DNA of 64,000 nt from Candidatus Obscuribacterales bacterium (GCA_019637435.1 JAHBVO010000003.1:1116001-1180000), one strand, 5' to 3'; counted from the first letter of the stretch, positions 36,501 through 44,731 are shown. A program made the numbers and translations. Notes: generated by a model from the letters alone, not told the origin.

Positions 36501-37726
36501 GGTATAAGAACATGTATCGCAATGGAACAAAAGATTCCTGGGACGTGACGCACTTTGGTCAGGAACTTGATTTCTGCAACATTCGCGATATCTGGGATGA
36601 CCTTCACAAGTCATCCGATTTCGATGCCCGTCAGAAGGAAGTCGAAGAGTTTAATAGGAAAAACCGCTGGCGCAAGCGGGCGATTGTAATGGTGCCTCAG
36701 AAGCATGGAATCGGTTTTACAGAACCGCGAGGATCTCTCAACTCTTCGAGCGCACTTGTGACGGTCAACATGGCAGATGCATCCGTGCTCGTTTACCACG
36801 GCGGTGTCGAGATGGGTCAAGGTGTTAACACCAAGATTGCTCAGCTAGCAGCGAACACTCTTGGGATACCACTGTCTATGGTGCGCATTGGTGGTAACAA
36901 CACTGACGCCATTCCGAATGCTCCTGCAACAGCGGCATCAACCGGTTTCGATTTGAACGGTGGTGCGGTCGAGCAAGCTTGCCGTGTTTTGCGGAAGCGT
37001 TTAGAAGACCTTTGCCGAGATCTGGAGCAGTTTACGCCTCACAATCGCATCGAGGATTGGCGCACGAATTGGGCCGAGAAGTGGCCTGAGATTGTTTTCA
37101 AAGCCTGGTTCGAGCGAGTGAATCTAAGCGTGGCGGAACTCTACAAGACTCCGCATTACAAGGGACCGACCGACCGCAACCCGCGTGGCAAGCCGTTCCT
37201 CTACTTCGCATACGGCGCTGCCGTAAATGAAGTTGAAATTGACGTGCTCACGGGTGAGTTTAAAATTCTTCGAGCTGATGTTGTCTGCGACGTCAACAAA
37301 TCGCCCAATCCGGCGATTGATATCGGGCAGTTGGAAGGCGGATTCGTACAGGGCATCGGCTTTGCGACCACCGAGGAATTGATATACGACCACAACGGCA
37401 AATTAGTCACGGATAATATCTGGAGCTACAAGCCACCATGCACGAAAACAATTCCGATTGATTTCAGAGTGCGCTTGCATCCCGTCGATGAAGAACGAAA
37501 CCAGCGAGAAGCACTCGCTGAGAAGCATGCGGTTAAGATGTCGAAGTCGTTTACCGAATCGTCTTACACGCTGGGAGCATCGACGTACATCGCTATCAAG
37601 CAAGCGATCAAAGAAGCGCGCCAGCAGCTCACCGGGAAGAACGAATGGCTCGACATGGATCTGCCCATGACCTGCCAGCGCATCAGCGACCTCTGTGCGG
37701 TTTCGAAGGAGCATTTGACGCTTTAA
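33551..37726 (+). CDS. single-chain xanthine dehydrogenase-family molybdoenzyme
   Basis: 1391 residues. ATG 33551 is chosen for GGAGG 8 nt upstream and the TAATG overlap; the frame is open further up but that reads into the ABM gene. Residues ~25-110 hold the plant-type 2Fe-2S site (CEQGGCGACTV) and ~120-170 the second (CGFCTPGFV, NLCRCTGYRP). An FAD domain (~230-530) has AGSIAGNIFMT. The Mo-binding part follows (STQNPNGTQ, QVGGGFGGK, NTAFRSFG, ATAASTGFDLNGGAV). Compared with bovine enzyme the key Glu and Arg (YLEN; TAFR) and the catalytic Glu (FTESS, where GEPP is usual) are kept, but the surrounding loop differs. It probably oxidises a purine or other N-heterocycle or aldehyde in the cytoplasm. 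Maturation genes are not in the window. Confidence 0.88.
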   Translation: MSESTINAEERCHDEEVAYSDQLVFWLNGTRVQVSNPDPSVMLTEYLRKAGYTGTKVVCEQGGCGACTVMVSHKNPVDGSPVHRPVNACLKPLCSVDGTVVTTTEGIGNVHDGLDPTQYCIAKFNGSQCGFCTPGFVMNTHALLQKNPEATQQDIEDSFGGNLCRCTGYRPILHGMRTLASDYDQSCDQSQNCLVDPSFKVHCKPELTQVNLDELPSHELPVRELHFTGFGAEWFRPSSLKQVQTLKKKFSKEYGKANVKLVVGNTASGIYQDEKPRIFIDLTSVRELAEIHEAKDGIFVGANVPIQELLDFIGPVIDKRSSEETKGLQELKRHGAFVAGLQVRSAGSIAGNIFMTRDHAEHGGPFPSDIFTVFGALGTSLTIASSEFDGGSKTWLLTDMPAVSSLPDDAVILSFHIPFTREREYVQTYRIARRVQMAHPVVNAGLRVRLDEKNTVLPGEICIVFGGLASINCRMPKTEKFLEGKVWSNDTLKSAVETLCAEVEEITIPMDEEGFTNEYRMQLALNFFYKFFLHVAMTVDPSMVSPENQSGAFHDERPLSQGTQEYQEYPELYPLTKPIVKRAAFVQASGEIKYSLDMTLPVGGLHGAMVKSGRAHAKFSFTKNVPGLDALKELLAKQFPGFKDLVTCEDVPEGGERYIGLNNDDPIFSDGVVTSVGAPIGMVLAESIEIAREASRFIEKECIQYEDLPAVITLEDAIKQNTAMPMVRTAKDLDEDIQQRIPTITRDGSNMEWLENPKEAMPGTEVVHGTFRTSSQAHFYLENMCALAVPGPYDQTTVYCSTQNPNGTQAAIARALGVKNNQISVVIEQVGGGFGGKQHRANIVGAQAAVAARKVKKGVRLMYDRSTDMQAVGKRHPYAGEYHVAYTRDGIIKGMRIDLNSDGGDTYDCTFAVMDSSLLNADQAYMIETLQANGTAYRTNKASNTAFRSFGVVQAWAITENAIEHVAWKLSQDLGRKVTAEEIRYKNMYRNGTKDSWDVTHFGQELDFCNIRDIWDDLHKSSDFDARQKEVEEFNRKNRWRKRAIVMVPQKHGIGFTEPRGSLNSSSALVTVNMADASVLVYHGGVEMGQGVNTKIAQLAANTLGIPLSMVRIGGNNTDAIPNAPATAASTGFDLNGGAVEQACRVLRKRLEDLCRDLEQFTPHNRIEDWRTNWAEKWPEIVFKAWFERVNLSVAELYKTPHYKGPTDRNPRGKPFLYFAYGAAVNEVEIDVLTGEFKILRADVVCDVNKSPNPAIDIGQLEGGFVQGIGFATTEELIYDHNGKLVTDNIWSYKPPCTKTIPIDFRVRLHPVDEERNQREALAEKHAVKMSKSFTESSYTLGASTYIAIKQAIKEARQQLTGKNEWLDMDLPMTCQRISDLCAVSKEHLTL

Positions 37727-37755
37727 CTCCTCGGGCTATCTGTAAGCGTTTACTT

Positions 37756-37785
37756 CGAGCGGATAGTTCTTCGATTATCCGTTCG
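37756..37785. terminator. hairpin downstream of XDH
   Basis: CGAGCGGATA / TATCCGTTCG forms a 10-bp stem with one mismatch around a 10-nt loop, 30 bp past the XDH stop and before the convergent gene. No U-run follows directly, so its strength is uncertain. Confidence 0.45.
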
Positions 37786-37854
37786 TTCTCGACCCAATCG
37801 TGAGCTAATTTTTTGAGCATTCAGATTGCTCTGACTGCGTGTGTGTGTGAACGA

Positions 37855-38511
37855 TTAATCGTTCGAGAAAAACAACGTGGTGACTTGCGCGCTTTTGTCC
37901 ATTGATTTCGCGTTGACCGTAAGTCCCGGACGTTTGAGCGAACTCTCTTTGGTGCATCCCTCTACCACATCGACTTGCTTGAGTGGACCAAACATTGTCT
38001 GAGCGTCTTGAACTGTGCCAGGTGTTTCAGAAAGGAGTTGTTCGGAAACATAAACTTCGATCGCGTTAATTACATGCGTACTATCCGAAATCCACATCCG
38101 AATTGGATCTTTGAAAACCCATTGCGTGCCACCGGGACCACCGGCATGCGATTTTTCTGCCTTGCCGAATTTCTTTTCGGCGTCGGCTAAGGTGCTCTTC
38201 CCAACTACTAAACCATTCCAGCCAATCTCGGGTTTCCAATTCAATTTGCGTACTCCTTTCTTGTATTTTGGTCCGGAATAGGCTGCCTTGATTGCGGTAT
38301 CATCGACGGTGCGCAGTGGTTTCGGTGGCGGTAAAGTTTCGTCTGCTGTTGCGATGTTCGTCTCTGATCGCACGTTTCCTTCGGAGTCTGGCATCTGCGC
38401 CTTGGGCGATAAGACATCCTCTGCGTCTGCCTCCTGCAACAGTGGAGAGTGCCATGAGAACTGGCAAATGAGGAGCGAAGCCATCAACAATTTACTAGTG
38501 CGGCTTCGCAT
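37855..38511 (-). CDS. hypothetical secreted protein
   Basis: 218 residues with a signal peptide (SLLICQFSWHSPLLQEADAE). After a Ser/Pro-rich linker, the C-terminal ~120 residues form a compact domain with GLVVGKSTLADAEKKFGKAEK, a pattern seen in small secreted lipoprotein-like domains where a loop after GKS..AE interacts with a partner. I do not recognise the family. Its start overlaps the 3' end of the upstream metalloprotease-like gene by 17 bp, so the two are cotranscribed. Confidence 0.7.
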   Translation of the reverse strand: MRSRTSKLLMASLLICQFSWHSPLLQEADAEDVLSPKAQMPDSEGNVRSETNIATADETLPPPKPLRTVDDTAIKAAYSGPKYKKGVRKLNWKPEIGWNGLVVGKSTLADAEKKFGKAEKSHAGGPGGTQWVFKDPIRMWISDSTHVINAIEVYVSEQLLSETPGTVQDAQTMFGPLKQVDVVEGCTKESSLKRPGLTVNAKSMDKSAQVTTLFFSND

Positions 38512-40267
38512 TTTGTTTTCCCTTTGGCTCGTCGATAAACGAAGGATTCTTCACCAGGCTTCCGTTCTCCGCCCGCAAATATTGGAAATTGCCCTTACTA
38601 TCAGGTGGATAGCCTTTGTTGATGTCCGCCTGGTCGATTCGACGAATCATATCATAAAGATTTTGGAACGGCTTAATAGCGTCTCTGTAGTGACCACCGA
38701 GACGGTACGCAGTAAGGCACTCTGACATCTCTTCTTTTGGATTTTGCATGTAGTCTGTCGGAGGTGTGATCAAAGCATCCGCTCGTACTTGAGCTGATGT
38801 CGCCGCGCCGAGTTTAATCGCGTTGTCGTTCTTGTCCAGTCGATATCTTGTCCACTTCGTGGAATCAAACAGGTCACATTTGTAGAGATCTCCGTTCTTC
38901 CCTTTCAGATAAAACTGTTTATCCTTGCCTCGAACCCAACCGGCTTCATGAGCAAACATTTCTTCGATCGACTCGTGCGTGGGAGTAGATTTTGTTTTGA
39001 AACCAATTCGCTCCTGCGCACCGTGCGTCAATTCGTGAACCACTTGATACTCTGTCGAGCGTCCCCAGTTGCCGACCTTATCGAGCTCCGTCGGAACGTT
39101 TGTATCCGTTGTCGGGTCCATGAAAACCTTGGGCGGTTCGCCGTATTCATAGTTTGCCCCAATCGGCCGACCGCTTATATGGTGCTGTCCTGCGCGGATG
39201 AAAACAAACTCCAGCGCCTTTCCGCTTGCCGAATACTGTGATGGTGCGCTGTGGCTCAAGCCCGCCTCAATGCCTATCAACTCATCAAGTCGAGGCGCGC
39301 GACAATGCGCTATTTCGCTGGTTGGTTGAAGATTTGCATCTAAAACAAAGCCGGCCGTGTCGGTGTCAGTGCTGAAGGTCACTCCATACATCGCAGTCAA
39401 TCTGCTTTCCTGAGCTTTCACCATTTCGTGCAATCTCTTTTCTGCGCCTGCAATGTCGTCCGACTTTGACGAGAACAGTAAATTATCTCGCCCGTATGCT
39501 TGCATATGGTACTCCGCCTGATCGCCGTTCATAACGACCTTGACACCGAATCGCTTTTCGAGGGCTATTTGCGATGGTGTCAGATGCGGTGCCCTGTCGG
39601 AGGAAGCGGTTGCCCCTCTTCTAAAGTCCCTGACTGTCGGCGGTTCTGCATTCAGTTCTTGGTGCGCGGAAGTAATCGATACCGCAATCATTTCTTGTTG
39701 CTCGGAAGGAATCGATGACGTACGCGGTTCTTTCTGCGCCGAACTATTCGAAGCTGCAGTCAAGTCGGCCTCAGCAGTTCCACTCGATGCTGAAATAGTC
39801 GGGTAGATCTTCGTCGCTTTGGCCAGAAGCTTTTTGATTTCCCGTGCCTCCGATTCGTTCGGTAGTTTTTGATTTCTGATTTCCCTGAGTTCTTTCAGTA
39901 ACAAGTCAGCAGTCTGGTCTCCGCTAGTCGCTAGAGAACGCAGATTTTGTTCGGATATATTTTCCGTCTGTTGTCGAACTTGACCGCTGCCTGGCGCGCG
40001 CTCGGCGATTACAGTTGTTTTACCCTCTGTGATTGCAACAAGAGTAAAGCTGCCATCGTCAGGATTCCCGCCTGCTGAGCCGCTGTGTCGGTCCGGATTT
40101 GCATCGCGAGCTTGAGCGAGAGCATCACCAGTGGCGTTGCGCACTACGGTCGCATCGGGGGCTTGTTCCAGCCGTGCGGCCGACTCCTGCTGATTCTCGC
40201 CGATCTTTTCAGAACTGCTTTTGGCGCACTCGCCTTGTTGATGCTCGCCCGGTTGATGCTGAGTCAT
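38495..40267 (-). CDS. HELTH-motif metalloprotease-like protein
   Basis: A 590-residue protein. The first ~230 residues are low-complexity, Gln/Ser/Ala-rich, without a signal peptide. The second half contains VVHELTHGAQERIG, a gluzincin-type HEXXH near residue 412, and a later HESIEEMFAHEAGW that could supply the third ligand. Catalytic Glu and both His are intact. The rest shows no known protease family. The secreted 37855 protein follows with a 17-bp overlap and may be a substrate, chaperone or inhibitor (speculation). The gene is divergent from hipB. Confidence 0.65.
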   Translation of the reverse strand: MTQHQPGEHQQGECAKSSSEKIGENQQESAARLEQAPDATVVRNATGDALAQARDANPDRHSGSAGGNPDDGSFTLVAITEGKTTVIAERAPGSGQVRQQTENISEQNLRSLATSGDQTADLLLKELREIRNQKLPNESEAREIKKLLAKATKIYPTISASSGTAEADLTAASNSSAQKEPRTSSIPSEQQEMIAVSITSAHQELNAEPPTVRDFRRGATASSDRAPHLTPSQIALEKRFGVKVVMNGDQAEYHMQAYGRDNLLFSSKSDDIAGAEKRLHEMVKAQESRLTAMYGVTFSTDTDTAGFVLDANLQPTSEIAHCRAPRLDELIGIEAGLSHSAPSQYSASGKALEFVFIRAGQHHISGRPIGANYEYGEPPKVFMDPTTDTNVPTELDKVGNWGRSTEYQVVHELTHGAQERIGFKTKSTPTHESIEEMFAHEAGWVRGKDKQFYLKGKNGDLYKCDLFDSTKWTRYRLDKNDNAIKLGAATSAQVRADALITPPTDYMQNPKEEMSECLTAYRLGGHYRDAIKPFQNLYDMIRRIDQADINKGYPPDSKGNFQYLRAENGSLVKNPSFIDEPKGKQNAKPH

Positions 40268-40394
40268 CTGCTGACCTCAAACGCGTACCTGATTTTTTAT
40301 ACCCGAAGTTCCGCGAGAGTCAGGTTATGCGAGTCTCCGCCGCGAGAGTCTCGGAACGTGTAATAATTGTCAAGCAAGCTATTAACTGGTAGAA

Positions 40395-40435
40395 TTTTAC
40401 GTATTAGTGACGATTTGTTGGTTTAATACGTAAAA
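40395..40435. promoter_or_regulatory. HipB-type operator: perfect 12-bp inverted repeat
   Basis: TTTTACGTATTA and TAATACGTAAAA are separated by 17 nt, ending 2 bp before the hipB-like ATG. Each arm contains the TACGTA palindrome. The position fits autoregulation by the adjacent XRE protein. There is no Shine-Dalgarno before the ATG, so the transcript may be leaderless or the start may lie further in. Confidence 0.75.
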
Positions 40436-40437
40436 TA

Positions 40438-40758
40438 ATGCAGTTTGATTTGTCCACTGCTGACGAAATAGCCGAGCAGTTTGGAGAACGACTTCGTGCT
40501 CACAGACTTGCTCAGAATCTCCAGCAGAGTGAGCTGGCTGCCCGCGCCGGAATTTCAGAGCGCTGCTTGAGCAATTTTGAGCGTTCTGGTCGTGGAACGT
40601 TTGACGTTTTCTTGCGAATAGTAATGGCTCTGGGCTTAGTGGGTGCCATGGAGACTCTATTCGAGGTGCGACCGCGATCCATAAGGGCAATGGAGGAGGC
40701 TAGTATTCGAAGGAAGAGAGCTTCGAAAAGAACGAGGCGGCAGGATGAAAAAGCTTAG
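40438..40758 (+). CDS. hipB: XRE-family antitoxin, HipB-like
   Basis: 106 residues with an XRE helix-turn-helix (~12-70: LRAHRLAQNLQQSELAARAG, then ISERCLSNFERSG) and a basic, Arg/Lys-rich C-terminal tail (RRKRASKRTRRQ). HipB-like antitoxins bind the operator and the HipA kinase. The gene overlaps the HipA-like gene by 14 nt, and a perfect inverted repeat precedes it. The family call rests mainly on the partner; a plain XRE regulator is the alternative. Confidence 0.85.
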   Translation: MQFDLSTADEIAEQFGERLRAHRLAQNLQQSELAARAGISERCLSNFERSGRGTFDVFLRIVMALGLVGAMETLFEVRPRSIRAMEEASIRRKRASKRTRRQDEKA

Positions 40759-41968
40759 TGTTGTCTATGTGGGGTGGGGAGAGCGCTTTGTTCTTGGAAC
40801 TCTTGCTGACGACGGTCGAGACCTTCTTTTTGAATACACTTCCGAAGCAATAAAAAGGGGTCTTGAACTTTCTCCTCACAAACTACCATTGGGCGAGAAA
40901 ACATACGGCGACTTTCCAGCTCATCAACTTAGATTGCCGGGAATCGTAAGTGACGCTTTGCCTGATGGTTGGGGGATGCTGCTGATGGATCGTCTCTTCC
41001 GAAAACAGGGACGACGTTTGAATGATATATCTCCATTAGACAGACTCGCTTTCATTGGCGATAGGGCTATGGGCGCTCTCGTATTCGAGCCGCCAGAGAA
41101 AGAAGCGCTGACGCATGAAGACATTCAGCTCCTTGACCTGGCGCATGAAACCAGAGATGTTCTTTCCGCAGACAGCGAAGATTTGCTGCGGAAGCTTGTC
41201 CTCATGGGCGGTTCTCCTCATGGAGCACGTCCAAAAGTCTTAGTATCTTTTGATCGCGCAAATAATCGAATGACCAATTGGGAAGTTCGCAGCGGAACTC
41301 CGATGTTGGTCAAATTTCCTGCGCAAAATGAGCACAAGGAAGTCTGTGCAATTGAAGTAATGTATGCTCGCATTGCCGATGCTTGTGGGCTAGAAGTGCC
41401 GCCAACCGAATATTTTGATCTAGACAAAGACCTGTCTGCCTTCGGTATTGAGCGCTTCGATCGCGCTGATGGTTTGAGAGTACCCGTGCATACGGCCGCT
41501 GGTGCGGCGCATGCCGACTTTCGAATTCCGCAACTGGATTACGTAAACCTATTGAGACTGACTCGGCGTATGACAGGCGACGAGCGGGAAGTTGTCCGCG
41601 CCTACGAACGATGTGTTTTTAACGTGGTCTTCAATAACCGAGATGATCACTCAAAGAACGTTTCGTTTTTATTAGGTCGCGATGATCGATGGCGGTTGTC
41701 GCCTGCATATGATTTGTCGTTTTGCGAGGGACCAAGCGGTGAACATCAAATGGACATATGCGGAGAGGCTCGTGAACCAGGTATTAATCAAATGATGGAA
41801 CTTGCTAAGCAAGGCGGTATCACAACCAGATGCGCAAAGGAGGTAATTGAACGCATTGCGACTGTGGCGGAGCGATTTGAAGAGTTTGAGAATAGTTTGC
41901 CGATTCGTAAGCGGACAGTAAAGCAAATGGTGGCAGCTGTTAATGCGAATAGAAACCGGCTGGTATGA
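40745..41968 (+). CDS. hipA: HipA-family Ser/Thr kinase toxin
   Basis: 407 residues with the HipA fold. The N-terminal domain has PDGWGMLLMDR. The P-loop-like GGSPHGARPKVLV, the catalytic FNNRDDHSKNVSF (Asp base and Asn) and the metal-binding LSPAYDLSF are intact. HipA phosphorylates glutamyl-tRNA synthetase in E. coli and other targets elsewhere, inducing dormancy. It overlaps the antitoxin gene, as normal. Nothing suggests inactivation. Confidence 0.92.
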   Translation: MKKLSVVYVGWGERFVLGTLADDGRDLLFEYTSEAIKRGLELSPHKLPLGEKTYGDFPAHQLRLPGIVSDALPDGWGMLLMDRLFRKQGRRLNDISPLDRLAFIGDRAMGALVFEPPEKEALTHEDIQLLDLAHETRDVLSADSEDLLRKLVLMGGSPHGARPKVLVSFDRANNRMTNWEVRSGTPMLVKFPAQNEHKEVCAIEVMYARIADACGLEVPPTEYFDLDKDLSAFGIERFDRADGLRVPVHTAAGAAHADFRIPQLDYVNLLRLTRRMTGDEREVVRAYERCVFNVVFNNRDDHSKNVSFLLGRDDRWRLSPAYDLSFCEGPSGEHQMDICGEAREPGINQMMELAKQGGITTRCAKEVIERIATVAERFEEFENSLPIRKRTVKQMVAAVNANRNRLV

Positions 41969-42018
41969 ATTGATATTTTGGTTGTGAATCAATGCTTTGG
42001 TTTTGAATTGATGCCTTG

Positions 42019-43020
42019 CTAACGTTTAAGTGTCTCCAATCTCTTTTCCGAAAAAGTGACTGGCGTCGCTTCGGAGATGCCTCCAATAAAGTCAGTCTCG
42101 CCGCCCTGGTAGTCGAATCCGATGAGTGAGGGAGTGCCGTCTATGTCTATGATTTTTCCTGCGTAAATATCTGGAGCCAACAATCTTGGAGTTTCGTCGA
42201 AGGACGGAAATACAGATGAGTCGTGCGGGTAGAGTTCCGATGCGAAATAATAAGTGCCCGTCGCGCAGTCCTCAGGGTAGTTGCTTTTCCGATCGGCTGT
42301 GCAATCGGCAGCTTGGGCGCAGAACAAGAGGAAGAATCTAACGCCTTCATCTTCTACGTGGCGATAGAGTTGTGGGACCTCCAATTGATAAAACTCAGGC
42401 GACAACGCCAGTATTTTCTGGTTTGCCTGGCTCCAGTCGGTCAAACTCTCTGACTCAAAGAAAACAATGGCACCACCTGCATTCTCTGATATTCCGTCTT
42501 TGGGATTGGCATGTGCCGAGAGAAGGCAGATGTACTTGCCACCATATTCGATGACATATGGATCGCGCCAGTTCACACCGTCCAATCCCATCGCGGCGCT
42601 GCAGTTCGGTAGTACTGCATCAATGCGTTCCCAGGTAATCAAATCCCGGGAGGTTGCAACGCCGATTTGCTGAGGAACAAACTCACCGCGCGGCGTCCAT
42701 TTTTTGTCGGAGTTTCCATCGCGCGATGTATAGAACATGTAGAACGAATCACTTTGCCGATCGTAAATCACGCTCCCTGTCCAGATCGAGATGTTGTCCC
42801 AGGACCCAGCTCGAGCCGCCAGGCATGGTTTGCCGTCGATATACTTCCATGCATCTGCGGTTAAGACCGCATGCCCAACCTCAGCCATATCATGGCGATT
42901 GAATGGTATGAAATTGCAAGCAGCCTTGTCGGCCTGCAGGAAAAATGCATGCAGCACACCATCCCGGTCATGGGCGAACCATGTGTCCCAGAGATATTTA
43001 TCGTTTGGTGCCCATCCCAT
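42019..43020 (-). CDS. GH32/43-like five-bladed beta-propeller glycosidase
   Basis: 333 residues from ATG 43020 (GGAGG 6 nt upstream). The furanosidase triad is recognisable: WDTWF near the N-terminus (nucleophile Asp), NWRDPYVI (transition-state Asp) and QLEVPQLY (acid/base Glu). These fit the GH32/GH68/GH43 clan of beta-fructosidases and related furanosidases. No signal peptide is seen, so it acts in the cytoplasm, or export is non-classical. It is shorter than classic GH32 enzymes, lacking the C-terminal beta-sandwich. The substrate is uncertain. Confidence 0.8.
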   Translation of the reverse strand: MGWAPNDKYLWDTWFAHDRDGVLHAFFLQADKAACNFIPFNRHDMAEVGHAVLTADAWKYIDGKPCLAARAGSWDNISIWTGSVIYDRQSDSFYMFYTSRDGNSDKKWTPRGEFVPQQIGVATSRDLITWERIDAVLPNCSAAMGLDGVNWRDPYVIEYGGKYICLLSAHANPKDGISENAGGAIVFFESESLTDWSQANQKILALSPEFYQLEVPQLYRHVEDEGVRFFLLFCAQAADCTADRKSNYPEDCATGTYYFASELYPHDSSVFPSFDETPRLLAPDIYAGKIIDIDGTPSLIGFDYQGGETDFIGGISEATPVTFSEKRLETLKR

Positions 43021-43134
43021 GCTTGCCTCCAGTGTCAGCCCAAAATGGATAGTTCGTCAATCTTCATCTTTGGCGAAGCTTCCAAGGGTAGCTGTTACTT
43101 TTCTGTCTGTGAAATTACTTGGATACGACTTTCG

Positions 43135-43602
43135 TTATTTGCATTCCTTTTTGCCTATTGTGACTTGAACGACCTCAGGCATAGGTGCACAGCAGGCGGA
43201 GTTTGTTTGTGTCTCGAACATCGCATCTTCACCGTATGTGGTGGCGGCACCTGTGGTGTAAAAACTTTCCCAGGCAATTCCTTGAGGATCGTGAACCCAG
43301 GTTTTGTCTCCCTGTGCATAGCAGCACGTGGTTTGTTCCTGCTCTAAAATTGGCTGTTGGGCTGCCTTTAGCCGTGCTGATATGTCCGTCAAATCATCGG
43401 AATTCTCAACTTGTATCCCTAGATGATCAAGACCGGGTTCCCGGCCTCTGGTTGAAATGGCGAAATTTATCCGGGGATCGTCCAGCATCCATTTCGCGTA
43501 GTCCTCCTTCTCGACTGTCGGAGGCGTGTTGAAAAACGTTGAGTAAAACCGAATCGACTCGGACAAATCGGACACCGCAACATGAACATGGAATCTCTTC
43601 AT
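43135..43602 (-). CDS. arsI: ArsI/CadI-type glyoxalase-fold C-As lyase
   Basis: 155 residues. ATG 43602 is chosen because GGAGG lies 9 nt upstream; GTG 43608 is too close to it. A vicinal-oxygen-chelate domain is visible: FHVHVAVSDLSESIRFYS (first His ligand), LDHLGIQVENSDDL (second) and GIAWESFYTTG (Glu). The Cys pair in EQTTCCYAQGDK is the trivalent-arsenical binding site of ArsI. ArsI cleaves the carbon-arsenic bond of methylated or aromatic arsenicals with Fe(II) and O2. A further CCAP and ECK lie at the end. The arsR stop overlaps its ATG by one base, a coupled arsRI operon. Confidence 0.9.
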   Translation of the reverse strand: MKRFHVHVAVSDLSESIRFYSTFFNTPPTVEKEDYAKWMLDDPRINFAISTRGREPGLDHLGIQVENSDDLTDISARLKAAQQPILEQEQTTCCYAQGDKTWVHDPQGIAWESFYTTGAATTYGEDAMFETQTNSACCAPMPEVVQVTIGKKECK

Positions 43603-43901
43603 TAGCACTTGCCTCCGTTATCAGCGCAACAGTTTTCCATCAAGAAGCTGAGCAATTCTTGCATCTGGTCGTAGTTTGCTGAATAGATGATTGATCTACT
43701 CTCGCGTCGCGATACTATCAACTCAGCATTTGATAGTTCTTTTAAATGGAACGACATCGTTGCTGGTGGCATTCCGAAATGCGAACTGAGATCGCCGGCC
43801 GCCATTCCGGCTGCCCCTTTTCTCACCAGGAGTCGGAAGATTTCCAGACGTGTTTCTTGTGCCAGTGCCGCTAGGGCGTTGACAGCGCCTTTTGATTTCA
43901 T
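43602..43901 (-). CDS. arsR: ArsR/SmtB-family arsenic-responsive repressor
   Basis: 99 residues from ATG 43901; an upstream TTG at 43937 is less likely. It is a winged helix protein: LAALAQETRLEIFRLLVRKG, then the recognition helix MPPATMSFHLKELSNAELI. Cysteines near the C-terminus (ENCCADNGGKC) resemble the C-terminal As(III) site of some ArsR groups; the classic helix-3 ELCVCDL motif is absent. A perfect ATATT-3-AATAT repeat spans the start codon (43900-43912) and may be its operator. It represses its own arsI operon until arsenical binds (family knowledge). Confidence 0.88.
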   Translation of the reverse strand: MKSKGAVNALAALAQETRLEIFRLLVRKGAAGMAAGDLSSHFGMPPATMSFHLKELSNAELIVSRRESRSIIYSANYDQMQELLSFLMENCCADNGGKC

Positions 43902-44350
43902 ATTTCCAATATTATCGAAAGAAGTGCTGCACGTCAACCATGTTTGCCATGGAGGCTTAACACTGGTCGCAAATGCAACAAGCGCAGGTAAACTAATTTC
44001 ATTCAGACGGCATTAATCGTCAGTGCAAATGACTTTGGTTTTCATTCTGGATTCGAGTCGCTGTTTCGTGGTCTCTTTTGTAAGAACCAAAAGTGTGGAA
44101 ACGACTCTCATTCCGAAAATTGCCTGTAATCGAGTAGGTGCCTGTCGGAATACAATTAGCACCGCTTACGGTATTAGTTTCTTGCTAAGTAGCAGTCTTG
44201 AACTTTGCTTCCGGAGTGTCTCGGAAAGCGGCATTGCAACACTGTCTTACTTGGAATGGTTTTCATTCCTTTGAAAATTTTATTCATGTCGTGCGTGGTA
44301 TAACGGAAAAGGTCTACAATTTTGCGGCTTGCTCCACGAAGTTCTCTCGC
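43902..44350. other. 449-bp divergent region
   Basis: Lies between arsR and the exported Cys-rich gene. It contains short dyads, e.g. CCATG-TTTGC-CATGG at 43938-43952, a possible operator. The plus frame is open from 44198 into the next gene but lacks a signal for that earlier start. No gene could be supported. Confidence 0.35.
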
Positions 44351-44731
44351 ATGCAAAAACTTTTGAGAATCTTACTCCTATGTATCGTCGCCATGAGTGC
44401 GCTTCTTCCGCGCCTCTGTGAATGTGCGTCTGCGGAAGTAGCTATTAAGCAGCAAGATTCACTTCGATCCAGTTTGGAGTTGAAAGAACTGTGTGATGAT
44501 TGTGGACATACGAAGAATTGTTGTTTCTCTAAACCTGAGATCCCTGGCGGTTTAGTCAGTAACGCGGAAAACGCTCTTTCGGTCTTTACGCTCGGCCTGT
44601 TTTCTGTGTGGGTTTCTACAGTCGACTTCTCTCTTTCTTTACAGCCGGCGTTGCGTCGAAATATGCTTTCCGCAATAGCGAAGTGGCCCTGTTCCAAGGC
44701 TTATCTCGCCAAACAATCCCTTTTGATTTGA
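44351..44731 (+). CDS. small Cys-rich exported protein
   Basis: 126 residues from ATG 44351, chosen because the protein then begins with a signal peptide (MQKLLRILLLCIVAMSALLP). The mature part has clustered cysteines: LCECASAE, ELCDDCGHTKNCCFS. A second hydrophobic stretch (VFTLGLFSVWVSTVDF) follows. This resembles small predicted metal-resistance or metal-scavenging exported proteins, but I cannot name a family. It lies between arsRI and a Fur-family gene, which makes metal binding a reasonable guess. Confidence 0.6.
   Translation: MQKLLRILLLCIVAMSALLPRLCECASAEVAIKQQDSLRSSLELKELCDDCGHTKNCCFSKPEIPGGLVSNAENALSVFTLGLFSVWVSTVDFSLSLQPALRRNMLSAIAKWPCSKAYLAKQSLLI

Noticed and set aside
35441..36607. 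388-codon minus-strand ORF
   Set aside because: Antisense to the Mo-domain of XDH, which has unmistakable motifs.
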